Shown here one piece after another: positions 1-7,038 of a DNA stretch of 11,861 nucleotides (within the stretch, counting starts at the first letter, position 1; each line of letters starts with the position of its first letter). Source of the stretch: Bacteriovoracaceae bacterium (GTDB lineage Bacteria; Bdellovibrionota; Bacteriovoracia; Bacteriovoracales; Bacteriovoracaceae); the NCBI GenBank assembly GCA_947440875.1, contig CANETG010000062.1, forward strand, positions 1-11,861, given 5' to 3'. A program made the position numbers and the translations under genes. The notes under the pieces are model-generated. The model was not told the DNA's origin. It saw nothing but the letters and a program-made list of their open reading frames with translations, and made no database searches.

Positions 1-1122
1 ACGAAGGTCACCCGCTTTGATGGCAGCACTTGAATTGATTTGGGAAGACATCGCTTGGATGTAGTTCTCGTTGACTAAATCATCAGTGGGAATTTTATTA
101 AAATCCGGATCCCCCAAATACATCGCGCGGTCAAGGAACGCTCTTTGCATCGCATTCGCCGTGAGATGAACCGCTTCGACGGATTGAGGTTTCATTTCTT
201 TTAAATTGTAGGGCTCAAGCATCTTGAGAATTTGAATGACGTGAATTCCCCCGGAACTCGGTGGCGGCATGGAGAATAATTTAAGTCCCTTGTAATTTCC
301 AGTGACGGGTTTTCTCTCCACCATTCGGTACTCACGGAGATCTTTGTGAGTCATGATGCCGCGGTGATCGCGGATGGTTTTAATGATCGCAGAGGCCACT
401 TCACCTTCGTAAAAAGCGCTGTCCCCTTGGCGACCAATTTTTTCCAAAGTTTTAGCGAGATTTTCCTGATAGATGATCGTTCCGAGAAGGGGAACCGATC
501 CCCCTTTCGTGAAAAATGTACGTCGCATTTCGGGGTCATCCCAGAGAACGTCTTTTCGATCGATCAGCGCTTCTTGGAGTTGAGGATAGAGCGGGAAGCC
601 ATCACGGGCAACTTTCACCGCGGGCCCAGTACAATCTTTCCAAGGAAGTTTTCCGAAACGTTGATGAATATGAAAAAGTCCGCGCACAAGTCCCGGTGTC
701 GCCACAGCAAGAGCGCCGTCTTGAGACAGAAGAGTCTGAGTCTCCCCTTTTTTATCAAGGTACATATTGGATCTGGCGCGAAGTGGGGCCACTTCTCGGA
801 AATCAAAGGCGTAGACCTGATTGTTTTGTTTTTCGAAATAAAGAAGGAAACCTCCTCCCCCAAGACCAGTTGAGTGAGGACGCTCGACCGATATCGTTAA
901 AGAGGCGGCAACAAACGCATCGATGATATTTCCGCCCTGACTCAAAATACTCAAAGCGGCGCGAGTGGTTGCCCCCCCTTGACTGGTGACCATCACATCC
1001 CGAGAGCTCGCCTCGTGCGCCACTTTCGGACGATCTACCGTAGGGGCAACGATCCGAACCTGGTGAGCACAACCAAATTGAACGATCAAGAAAACAGCTT
1101 GGATTAGACTTAGGCCTCTCAT
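1..1122 (-). CDS. ggt: Gamma-glutamyltransferase, N-terminal (large-subunit) part, cut by window edge
   Basis: The enzyme cleaves gamma-glutamyl bonds of glutathione and related compounds in the periplasm. The frame is open from an ATG at 1122 through 374 codons to the window edge with no interruption. Family signatures are in order: the ALSILSQGGNIIDAFVAA helix (56-73), LGGGGF (87-92), DFRE (107-110, whose Arg matches the substrate-binding Arg of E. coli GGT), a long aligned middle region, and SMPPPSSGG (284-292). The product aligns end to end with the E. coli large subunit from memory. The autoprocessing and nucleophile Thr should follow just past the edge, so activity cannot be judged. The N-terminus is a hydrophobic signal ending in FGC (C18). 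Gln at -3 makes this a poor lipobox, so lipidation is uncertain. The start is supported by a GAGGTGG ribosome site about five bases upstream. It is divergent from the pterin dehydratase gene, with 48 bases between them. Confidence 0.93.
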   Translation of the reverse strand, partial: MRGLSLIQAVFLIVQFGCAHQVRIVAPTVDRPKVAHEASSRDVMVTSQGGATTRAALSILSQGGNIIDAFVAASLTISVERPHSTGLGGGGFLLYFEKQNNQVYAFDFREVAPLRARSNMYLDKKGETQTLLSQDGALAVATPGLVRGLFHIHQRFGKLPWKDCTGPAVKVARDGFPLYPQLQEALIDRKDVLWDDPEMRRTFFTKGGSVPLLGTIIYQENLAKTLEKIGRQGDSAFYEGEVASAIIKTIRDHRGIMTHKDLREYRMVERKPVTGNYKGLKLFSMPPPSSGGIHVIQILKMLEPYNLKEMKPQSVEAVHLTANAMQRAFLDRAMYLGDPDFNKIPTDDLVNENYIQAMSSQINSSAAIKAGDLR

Positions 1123-1170
1123 TTACACCACCTCATGATTGTCGGATACTTACTTTAGTCTAGGAGACTG
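1123..1170. promoter_or_regulatory. Short divergent intergenic region between ggt and the pterin dehydratase gene
   Basis: These 48 bases hold two ribosome binding sites: GAGGTGG reading left for ggt, and AGGAG at 1162-1166 reading right. Both genes begin here, so their promoters must lie in this gap or in the facing gene's 5' end. I see no convincing paired -35/-10 elements and do not assign one. Confidence 0.4.
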
Positions 1171-1521
1171 ATGATGGATCTAAAAGATAAAAAATGCATT
1201 CCCTGCCATAGCTACGTGCCGCCTATTCCACTCGAAGAAAAAAAGAAAAATCTCGAGTCACTTCCGGATTGGTTTTTAAAAGATAATGACTCTCGCTTGC
1301 GCCGCGATTTTAAGTTTAAAAACTGGAAGCGGGCCTTCGAGTTTGCCAGTATTGTGAGTCAAATTGCAGAAGAAGAAAAACATCATCCCGAATTATTTCT
1401 GGGGTGGGGACACTGTGACGTCGAAATCTGGACGCACAATAATAATAATCTTCTGGAAAACGATTTTATTCTCGCCGCTAAGATTGGAGCGGCTTTTTCG
1501 AAACTTTATCCAGCAGATTAA
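1171..1521 (+). CDS. Pterin-4a-carbinolamine dehydratase (4a-hydroxytetrahydrobiopterin dehydratase)
   Basis: It dehydrates 4a-hydroxytetrahydropterin to the quinonoid dihydropterin in the cytoplasm, recycling the cofactor of aromatic amino acid hydroxylases (EC 4.2.1.96). The 116-residue length is normal for the family. The N-terminal KKCIPCHSYVPP (7-18) resembles the usual start of bacterial members. The family signature is present: EEKHHPE (68-74, paired His71/His72), Trp79, His89 and Asp98 followed by ILAAKI. The usual Gly-rich loop after His89 is replaced by four Asn encoded by (AAT)4. Two adjacent ATGs are possible. The AGGAG at 1162-1166 is 4 bases from the first and 7 from the second (1174), so 1174 is equally plausible. 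No phenylalanine hydroxylase gene is in view, so phhB is not assigned. The 3' end overlaps the convergent protease-like gene by 44 bases. Confidence 0.93.
   Translation: MMDLKDKKCIPCHSYVPPIPLEEKKKNLESLPDWFLKDNDSRLRRDFKFKNWKRAFEFASIVSQIAEEEKHHPELFLGWGHCDVEIWTHNNNNLLENDFILAAKIGAAFSKLYPAD
1438..1449 (+). repeat. (AAT)4 trinucleotide repeat within the pterin dehydratase gene
   Basis: Four consecutive AAT codons encode Asn90-Asn93 in the active-site loop between the conserved His89 and Asp98. The repeat is in frame, so slippage would add or remove single Asn residues without a frameshift. Confidence 0.85.
1474..1498 (+). terminator. Terminator-like hairpin plus T5, inside the end of the pterin dehydratase CDS
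   Basis: A perfect six-base GC-rich stem, GCCGCT (1474-1479) with AGCGGC (1488-1493), has an eight-base loop and is followed directly by TTTTT. This is the layout of an intrinsic terminator reading right. It ends 23 bases before the stop codon of the gene it would terminate, so a functional site would give a stop-less mRNA unless a trailing ribosome prevents folding. The stem also contains the stop codon of the convergent minus-strand gene. A chance hairpin is quite possible. Confidence 0.35.
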
Positions 1522-1999
1522 GTTTAAGTTCTCTCAAAAACTTTTTCTGTCTCGTACTTTTTCCGGTGAGATAAGACTGGGACGGATCGATGTAAAATTG
1601 CTTGAGCGCCGAGCGCCCGATGAGCATCCGATACTTCATCGACTCTCTGTTACTCAATGTCAAATCCACTCTTTTTTTATGGGTCCCTAGTTGAAGCCAA
1701 GCACGAATGACGTATCTCTCTTCTTTATGGCCTCCGGAATCAGAAACAATTCTTTGATCCACCAGGAGAGCTTTGCAGCTCACGACTAACGAAAGATCAC
1801 TCTGGACGGGATGGACTTTGAAGTAGACGTAGGGCTTTTTGCCTTCTTTTTTTTCGACTCGAATATCAAAGGCATGAAGGCTCGAAGTCTTCGCTCCGGT
1901 ATCGACCTTGGCTTTGATGGCAAAAAGTCCGAGGTCGGGAAGACCGACCCACTCGCGCCAGCCAATGATGGTTGCACTTTTTTTGAGGTCCTCGTTCAT
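1478..1999 (-). CDS. Retropepsin-like 'ATP-dependent zinc protease' family protein (RimB-type)
   Basis: This is a 173-residue member of the family annotated as putative ATP-dependent zinc protease, now regarded as retropepsin-like. Evidence is the aspartic-protease-type motif DTGAKTSSLHA (33-43, catalytic Asp33), the VVSCKALLVDQRIVSDSGG stretch (72-90) and the C-terminal NRESMKYRMLIGRSAL (117-132). Relatives are often encoded beside RimK-type glutamate ligases, and one (RimB) is reported to act on the glutamate tail of ribosomal protein S6. No rimK is visible here, so the substrate is unknown. The frame extends upstream to 2113, but that extension is not family-like and runs into the mltD promoter area, so I start at 1999. 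No Shine-Dalgarno precedes this ATG. It overlaps the pterin dehydratase gene tail-to-tail by 44 bases. Confidence 0.85.
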   Translation of the reverse strand: MNEDLKKSATIIGWREWVGLPDLGLFAIKAKVDTGAKTSSLHAFDIRVEKKEGKKPYVYFKVHPVQSDLSLVVSCKALLVDQRIVSDSGGHKEERYVIRAWLQLGTHKKRVDLTLSNRESMKYRMLIGRSALKQFYIDPSQSYLTGKSTRQKKFLRELKLNLLDKVSKKPLQS

Positions 2000-2058
2000 G
2001 AGGAAAACTATAACAGAAAACTCAGGAAATAATGGATGATTTTTCCTGTTAACAAATC

Positions 2059-2086
2059 TTGCAATGCACGAGTGCCTTGATACAAT
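2059..2086 (+). promoter_or_regulatory. Candidate sigma-70-type promoter of mltD
   Basis: TTGCAA (2059-2064) and TACAAT (2081-2086) are separated by 16 bases. They match the consensus at 4/6 and 5/6 positions. Transcription would begin near 2093, leaving a leader of about 40 bases before the mltD ATG. Judged by eye only. Confidence 0.4.
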
Positions 2087-2133
2087 GATTCTACCTAAGA
2101 ACACGATGTTCAAACCATAGAGGGTTTAATTTC

Positions 2134-3831
2134 ATGAAGAAATTCGTCTTTTTGTCGGCCTTAAGTGTCTGCGCCTTACTCATGTCAGGATGCTCCCTCA
2201 ACCGAGGAAATCAAACTCTCCAAAGAGGGATGAGTTCTGCTGCTGAAGACGAAAGCATCGACGATGTGTTTGAAAAAGATGTGCCGATCAAAGCAGATCA
2301 TTTCGGTCAGACGAGTCCTGAAAATACCCATGTCCTGGCCGATGCCACCGCCGATGACGTAGCGATCAAGCAAGCCGTTGGTGCCAAAGATATTGATGAA
2401 GATTTGGCCCCTTCCTCGGAAGAACAGGTTCCCTATGCTCGTCATTTTTTGGCGCAGAAAAAAACCAAACGCATGCAATTTTGGGTTGAATATTTTACCC
2501 AAAAAGACCGTGCTCGGTTTCAAAGATTCCTCAATAACGGCGAAGAATACCGACACATTATTGAAGAGGTCTTCGTTCAGCACGGACTTCCCAAAGAACT
2601 CTATTTCGTCGGTCTGATTGAATCAGGCTACTACCTCGGTGCGCGCTCGCATGCGGCCGCCGTTGGTCCGTGGCAATTCATTCCCGGGACAGGAAAAAGA
2701 TACGGACTAGCGATCACAAAGGAACTCGATGAACGCCAGGATCTTTTCAAGGCTTCACGAGCGGCAGCGATGTACTTTAAAGATCTTCACAACATCTTTT
2801 CCAGCTGGGAACTGGCCCTGGCCGCCTACAACGCTGGTGAGTACGGAATCATTCGAAGAATTTTAAAGCACGGGACTCGGGATTTCTATGTCCTTTCCAA
2901 ACGGAAACAGCTTCCTTCAGAAACTATCAACTACGTTCCCAAAGTTCTCGCGGCGATGCACATCGTAAATAACGCTGATAAATACGGTTTCACACTGCCC
3001 AAAAAACAGAATCGTCTCTTCGATCGCACAGAACTGCGCGCGATCAAAAAAAATCTTCCTCTGACCGTCATTGCGAGTAAAATCGACATCGATGTTGGGC
3101 TCCTTAAGAAACTCAATCCAGAGCTTCGTACGAACCGCACACCGAAGCACCTCGCTGGATCTTACTACCTGCGCGTTCCGAAATCGAAATATACTTACCG
3201 CCTGATTGGAGTGGAAAATGACGATCACGTCGCCGCTCACAACCGACCCGAATCAAGAAAGCAGATGGTAAGACGGACCGCCGCTGTGGAGCACGCAACA
3301 GACCTGCTCAATAACCCAAAACCAGCTCCTCTGACTCCCTCTTTCCACACTGTAAAACGGGGCGAGACACTGTCTTCCATTTCAAAGAAATACAGAAAGA
3401 CTCCCCGGCAGCTCGCCTCGATCAATCGCCTGAGATCATGGAAGTCTGGGCTCAGAGTGGGCCAGCGCTTGGCACTTAATCAAGATGAAGTCAGTGTGAA
3501 ATTTTCATCCTTAACTAAACTCAAAGCGACGAAGAATCCAGTCGTTTATAAAGTCCGCTCGGGCGATAAACTCAGAGAACTGGCGCGAATTTTCGGAAAA
3601 GACTTGGGTGAATTGAAGCAGATGAATAACATCCGCAGAAACAAAATTGTCGTCGGACAAAAGATTGTTCTTCCGGATTCACAGAAGGGAATCTACACCG
3701 TCAAGTACGGTGATCATTTGGTGAAAGTATCTAAAGACCTCAACTCTACGGTCGAAGAAATCATGAAGCTCAATTCTCTGACGAAGAGGAAGATCTACCC
3801 GGGCCAAAAACTCATTGTTGATATGGATTAA
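2134..3831 (+). CDS. mltD: MltD-type membrane-bound lytic murein transglycosylase with LysM repeats
   Basis: It cleaves the MurNAc-GlcNAc bond of peptidoglycan to give 1,6-anhydroMurNAc, acting in the periplasm from a lipid anchor. Residues 1-20 form a lipoprotein signal ending in LMSGC (Cys20). An acidic linker (about 30-100) follows, then an SLT/GEWL-type catalytic domain (about 115-285). That domain shows LIESGY with catalytic Glu163, AVGPWQFIPGTGKRYGL (176-192), and LALAAYNAGEYG (227-238). Three clear LysM peptidoglycan-binding repeats lie at about 404-447, 471-513 and 520-563. A fourth, degenerate one is likely at about 306-348 (LPLTVIASKI to YYLRVP). E. coli MltD has two LysM repeats, so this is an extended version. 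AGAGGG at 2119-2124 is the ribosome site. The 3' end overlaps the convergent EEP gene by 20 bases. Confidence 0.93.
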   Translation: MKKFVFLSALSVCALLMSGCSLNRGNQTLQRGMSSAAEDESIDDVFEKDVPIKADHFGQTSPENTHVLADATADDVAIKQAVGAKDIDEDLAPSSEEQVPYARHFLAQKKTKRMQFWVEYFTQKDRARFQRFLNNGEEYRHIIEEVFVQHGLPKELYFVGLIESGYYLGARSHAAAVGPWQFIPGTGKRYGLAITKELDERQDLFKASRAAAMYFKDLHNIFSSWELALAAYNAGEYGIIRRILKHGTRDFYVLSKRKQLPSETINYVPKVLAAMHIVNNADKYGFTLPKKQNRLFDRTELRAIKKNLPLTVIASKIDIDVGLLKKLNPELRTNRTPKHLAGSYYLRVPKSKYTYRLIGVENDDHVAAHNRPESRKQMVRRTAAVEHATDLLNNPKPAPLTPSFHTVKRGETLSSISKKYRKTPRQLASINRLRSWKSGLRVGQRLALNQDEVSVKFSSLTKLKATKNPVVYKVRSGDKLRELARIFGKDLGELKQMNNIRRNKIVVGQKIVLPDSQKGIYTVKYGDHLVKVSKDLNSTVEEIMKLNSLTKRKIYPGQKLIVDMD

Positions 3832-4870
3832 AATTCGGACCTGATAATTGAAAACTTGCTCGAAGTGGCAAATGATCTGAGAGGGCCGAGGGTAAAACTT
3901 CGGCCCTCATCATTTTAAGACCCTTCTTAAAGAAAATGTAATCGAGCCTTCGGTTCGGTGCCCACGCCGGGAAGGTGAAAAATCGTGCTTCATCTTTTCC
4001 GTAAATTTCCTCGGGAATCACTTCGTCCATCCCCGCTTGAGTCATGATTCCAAAAGAAAGATCTCCTTCGTAATCGTCTTCGCTCTCAGAGTAGTTTCTT
4101 TTTTTTGCACTCACATCCGGAACCATATTGAAATCACCCGCAGCGAAATCGATTTTCCCCGAGGCCGTTAGTTCGGCCAATTTTTTGACTTGGCCCGAGC
4201 GATCGACTTTATCAAAAGCTTCGAGGTGAAGATTCACGAAACTGTAATCTTTGCCACCGATGTCGATGGAGACAAATTGTTGATAGCGGTGCAGATAAAA
4301 AAGATTGTACCACCAAGGATTCGAAGCGGGTTTGCCCAGAATGTTGATGTCATGAGATTTCATCGGGTAGCGTGAGAGGATAGCTCCACCGGATTTCATC
4401 CGACCAAAATTGCGTGACAAAGGCCAGTAAGGAAAAGGGATGTAGTGAGCGTCCCAGCTCACAGCTTCCGCCACGAAGGGATACCCCGCATGGACTGCGA
4501 CGTACTCGGCCTGATTGATTCCAGCAGATCTGGCGGAATCAAAATCGATTTCTTGAAATAAAATAATGTCCGGATTCCAATCGAGGATTTGAGTCACAAG
4601 TCCCTGGAGGCGCTCCTCGTAAAATTCCTTCGTCCGCGGCAGATAGCCGGGACCTTCGGAGCCACGGCCATAAAGAAAACCAAGATTCCAAGTGAGAATT
4701 TTTATCGTCGAAGGGCTCTCCTCGAGGAACTGGGCACTCACCTTGGGCTCAACCACTTTCAATTCACCAACCCTTTGACTTGCTCCGAGACTCCAGGGAT
4801 AGCTCATCCAAGCGATGAGTCCAACGAGTCCAACAATAAGAGAAAGAAAAATGAACCCACTCATTTTCAT
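3812..4870 (-). CDS. Endonuclease/exonuclease/phosphatase (EEP) family protein, membrane-anchored or exported
   Basis: This 352-residue protein has the DNase I/exonuclease III/sphingomyelinase fold, a metal-dependent phosphodiesterase. The catalytic set looks complete: TWNLG (60-64, Asn62), FQE (105-107, Glu107), GGAILSRYP (161-169), NLHLEAF (213-219, His215), GDFNMVP (245-251, Asp246/Asn248), RRLDYIF (307-313) and SDHLPL (331-336, His333). Residues 4-24 are strongly hydrophobic without an obvious cleavage site, so it probably acts outside the cytoplasm as an anchored enzyme. The substrate (nucleic acid, phospholipid or sugar phosphate) cannot be told from sequence. The ATG at 4870 overlaps the pyrC stop as ATGA, and GGAGG lies nine bases upstream within pyrC. 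It is the last gene of the SDR-pyrC-EEP operon, with its 3' end overlapping mltD by 20 bases. Confidence 0.87.
   Translation of the reverse strand: MKMSGFIFLSLIVGLVGLIAWMSYPWSLGASQRVGELKVVEPKVSAQFLEESPSTIKILTWNLGFLYGRGSEGPGYLPRTKEFYEERLQGLVTQILDWNPDIILFQEIDFDSARSAGINQAEYVAVHAGYPFVAEAVSWDAHYIPFPYWPLSRNFGRMKSGGAILSRYPMKSHDINILGKPASNPWWYNLFYLHRYQQFVSIDIGGKDYSFVNLHLEAFDKVDRSGQVKKLAELTASGKIDFAAGDFNMVPDVSAKKRNYSESEDDYEGDLSFGIMTQAGMDEVIPEEIYGKDEARFFTFPAWAPNRRLDYIFFKKGLKMMRAEVLPSALSDHLPLRASFQLSGPNFNPYQQ
3881..3916 (+). terminator. Candidate intrinsic terminator of mltD, embedded in the EEP coding region
   Basis: A perfect nine-base stem, GAGGGCCGA (3881-3889) with TCGGCCCTC (3900-3908), encloses a ten-base loop. 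Four T follow at 3913-3916 after a four-base gap. It begins 50 bases past the mltD stop, where a terminator for the plus-strand gene would be expected. It lies entirely inside the opposite-strand EEP gene, in the codons just before the conserved SDH motif. No T-tract follows the stem on the minus strand, so it should act in one direction. The short, offset T-tract makes it only a moderate candidate. Confidence 0.5.
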
Positions 4871-6132
4871 GCCTTTTTTCCTCCGAGGAAGATGGCCTCC
4901 ACACTTCCCGGAAAGGTGTGGCCCGTGAAAGGACTGTGACCAACCTTCGTGCGAAGATTTTTTTCTTCAATGAGAATTGGTTTTTTAAGATTGAGGATCG
5001 TGAAGTTAGCGCGGAAACCTGGGCGCAGGTAGCCCACGCCGTGGCCCATCTTGTTGTAGACGGGGGAGATTTTCTTCCATGACGGGAGGAAATGGTTAAA
5101 GAAGTCGCCGGGGTTCTCGGAGGATACTTTTGCGATGATTGAGGGGGACAGGCCTTGGGCCAATAGCCAACACACAAAGGGTCCGTAGGTATCAAGACCC
5201 GTGAGACCCGAATGACCCTGCTCTTTTTCTTCTTTTGTATGAGGGGCGTGATCGGTCGCGAGGTACTGAATCTCTCCGTTTTTGAGTGCCTCCATCAGGG
5301 TCTGGCGATCAAGCGAGTGACGAATCGGAGGATTCATTTGCAGCGGTTTATAGAGATTCTCGGGAAGCTCATCAATGGCGAAATAAAGATGCTGAGGTGT
5401 GACCTCGAGCGATACATCCACTCCCCGAAGTCTTGCCTGTCTCACAAGCTCCAAACCCTCATGACTTGAGTAATGGCAGAGCTTTCCTTTGAGCGCGTAT
5501 TTTTCAATGAGACAAATCGCGTCCCGTGTGGCGACGGCTTCCGCTTTCACGGGACGGCGCTCGTGGTGATGCTTCTCACCTTGAAAGTCTTCAAGGACCT
5601 CCGGATCTTCACAATGAAAACTCACCCACTGATTTTTGTAACGTTGAAGAGCATCATCGAGCGTGGGCAAATCACGAAAAAATAAATCCCCGATCGAAGG
5701 CCCCATGTAAACTTTGTACGGAACGGAATAGGGCAAGGGATTAGTCCCCGGACCAATCCCGGCGTAAAACCACAGCTGGCCGCGGGCCTTTTCACCCAGG
5801 ATGACTTTATCTTCATAGGATTTTTTATCCACTGGAGGAATGGGATTATTCGGCATATCACCGGCGTGGCAAACGCCCCCATTCCTCATCGCTTCATGAG
5901 CAGTGATAAAATCTTCTTTATACGTATTTTGTCCACTCACGTCTTCGCGCGCGTGAATGTGAACGTCACCCATGCCCGCAAAAAGAAGACAGTCATCTCC
6001 GAAAGTATGATCCGGATTTTGAATTCCTAACTCACCGACTTCAAGGATGAGTCCGCTCTCATCATCAAATCGAATTTGATGCCTGGCCGTCTCAAAAGAA
6101 GAAACACAAATCGCCTCAAGAGATTTTATCAT
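4867..6132 (-). CDS. pyrC: Dihydroorotase (amidohydrolase superfamily)
   Basis: It interconverts N-carbamoyl-aspartate and dihydroorotate, step three of de novo pyrimidine synthesis, in the cytoplasm. The 421-residue length fits the long (COG0044) dihydroorotases. Metal-centre motifs are in order: DVHIHARED (56-64, His58/His60), DMPNNPIPP (92-100), YKVYMG (139-144, Lys140 as candidate carbamylated bridging lysine), SFHCED (171-176, His173), CHYSSHEG (219-226, His220), NPPIR (267-271) and TDHAPHT (293-299, Asp294). NPPIR and the MPN loop favour dihydroorotase over dihydropyrimidinase or allantoinase, but these paralogues cannot be fully excluded. It sits in the middle of a tight operon. Its ATG overlaps the SDR stop as ATGA and its stop overlaps the EEP start the same way. 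GGTGGTGAG just upstream serves as ribosome site. Confidence 0.82.
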   Translation of the reverse strand: MIKSLEAICVSSFETARHQIRFDDESGLILEVGELGIQNPDHTFGDDCLLFAGMGDVHIHAREDVSGQNTYKEDFITAHEAMRNGGVCHAGDMPNNPIPPVDKKSYEDKVILGEKARGQLWFYAGIGPGTNPLPYSVPYKVYMGPSIGDLFFRDLPTLDDALQRYKNQWVSFHCEDPEVLEDFQGEKHHHERRPVKAEAVATRDAICLIEKYALKGKLCHYSSHEGLELVRQARLRGVDVSLEVTPQHLYFAIDELPENLYKPLQMNPPIRHSLDRQTLMEALKNGEIQYLATDHAPHTKEEKEQGHSGLTGLDTYGPFVCWLLAQGLSPSIIAKVSSENPGDFFNHFLPSWKKISPVYNKMGHGVGYLRPGFRANFTILNLKKPILIEEKNLRTKVGHSPFTGHTFPGSVEAIFLGGKKA

Positions 6133-6884
6133 TTTCTCACCACCGTGGTGGGAGATCCCTGGGCCGAGGGCATGGTGATGATTTCATCAATCACGACGTG
6201 CCGAGGTCGACTGAGCATAAAAAGCATCATCTCAGCGATGTCTTCGGCCAGAAGGGGCTCCATCCCTTGATAGACAGAATCCGCGAGCTCGGAATTTCCT
6301 TTAAACCTCACGGTGCTAAAATCCGTATCCACCATCCCGGGGGAAATTTGCATGACTCGTAAGTTTTTACCCGCCGTTTCTTCTCGGAGCGCTCGCGTGA
6401 AGGCAAGAACAGCGTGTTTAGTGGCGCAGTAAATCGCGCCACCCGGATAAGTGTGATGACCCGCTATCGAGCAGAGATTAATAATATCTCCGCCGCCAGC
6501 CTTAAGCATCCATGGAACGATCGTGTGAGCGATTCTGAAATTCGCCGTGATATTGGTTTGGATCATTCCTTCCATGTCTTCCCAGAGGCTATGATCAACT
6601 TTGTCTCGGCCCAAGGCCAGACCTGCGTTGTTAATCAGGATGTCGACTTTCTCACTGGTAAACGATGCCAACTTCTCAGAAATATTTTTATCGTTCACGT
6701 CTGCCACAAGGATTTCGACTTTCGTTTTGTCACCGATCAATCTTTTCACTTCAAGAAGCTTCTCTTCGCGTCTGGCCAGTAAAAAGAGCTCAACACCTTG
6801 CTGACCCAGAAGAATCGCGGCTGCTTTTCCAATTCCCGAAGAAGCCCCAGTGATGAGAACTCTTTTATTTTTTAACTTTTCCAT
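6129..6884 (-). CDS. YdfG-like short-chain dehydrogenase/reductase
   Basis: This is a 251-residue classical SDR, cytoplasmic and probably NADP-dependent. The Rossmann TGASSGIG motif is at 12-19, and the Arg pair after strand two (LLARREEKL, 36-44) favours NADP(H). NNAGLALG (85-92), Asn111, Ser139 and the YCATK active site (Tyr152/Lys156) complete the catalytic tetrad. NNAGLALG and the DFSTVRFKG stretch (188-196) are close to E. coli YdfG, which oxidises L-allo-threonine and 3-hydroxy acids and reduces malonic semialdehyde. The exact substrate here is inferred, not shown. It is the first gene of a three-gene operon with pyrC and the EEP gene. AGGTGA sits about four bases before the ATG. The start lies about 100 bases beyond the T-tract that ends the acnA transcript, so it should have its own promoter, though none is clear. 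Confidence 0.9.
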   Translation of the reverse strand: MEKLKNKRVLITGASSGIGKAAAILLGQQGVELFLLARREEKLLEVKRLIGDKTKVEILVADVNDKNISEKLASFTSEKVDILINNAGLALGRDKVDHSLWEDMEGMIQTNITANFRIAHTIVPWMLKAGGGDIINLCSIAGHHTYPGGAIYCATKHAVLAFTRALREETAGKNLRVMQISPGMVDTDFSTVRFKGNSELADSVYQGMEPLLAEDIAEMMLFMLSRPRHVVIDEIITMPSAQGSPTTVVRK

Positions 6885-7038
6885 CTTTCACCTTTGGGTC
6901 GAAAAAATCATCGCACGCTCATGCATCACCCGATAATCCTTCCGCACCATTTAAATGTGAAAGTGATCAAGGCAGAGATCATAAAAAAAGACCTTCCGAA
7001 GGATGACCACTCTGACAAAAGAGTGGCCCTCAAAACAC
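6885..7038 (-). other. Intergenic region between acnA and the SDR operon
   Basis: The right part holds the acnA terminator. The left part (6885-6982) should hold the promoter of the SDR-pyrC-EEP operon, but I cannot pick a well-spaced -35/-10 pair. A loose CRP-like element (TGTGA-N6-TCAAG, 6956-6971) is present, with only one good half-site. Confidence 0.4.
6983..7026 (-). terminator. Intrinsic terminator of acnA with two stacked hairpins
   Basis: Reading on the minus strand, it begins 13 bases past the acnA stop. A perfect seven-base stem CCACTCT/AGAGTGG (7007-7013 with 7020-7026, six-base loop) is followed by a small hairpin CCTTCGGAAGG (about 6992-7002), then TC and seven T (6983-6989). 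The second hairpin directly before the T7 tract gives the classic geometry. Confidence 0.75.

Noticed and set aside
346..926. Two plus-strand open frames of 136-175 codons
   Set aside because: They are antisense to ggt, whose minus-strand frame is continuous and matches its family from end to end.
2000..2113. Upstream extension of the protease-like gene to an ATG at 2113
   Set aside because: The extra 38 residues do not look like the family N-terminus and would overlap the candidate mltD promoter.
6956..6971. CRP-like site upstream of the SDR operon
   Set aside because: Only one half-site (TGTGA) is good; the second matches 3 of 5 positions, which is common by chance.
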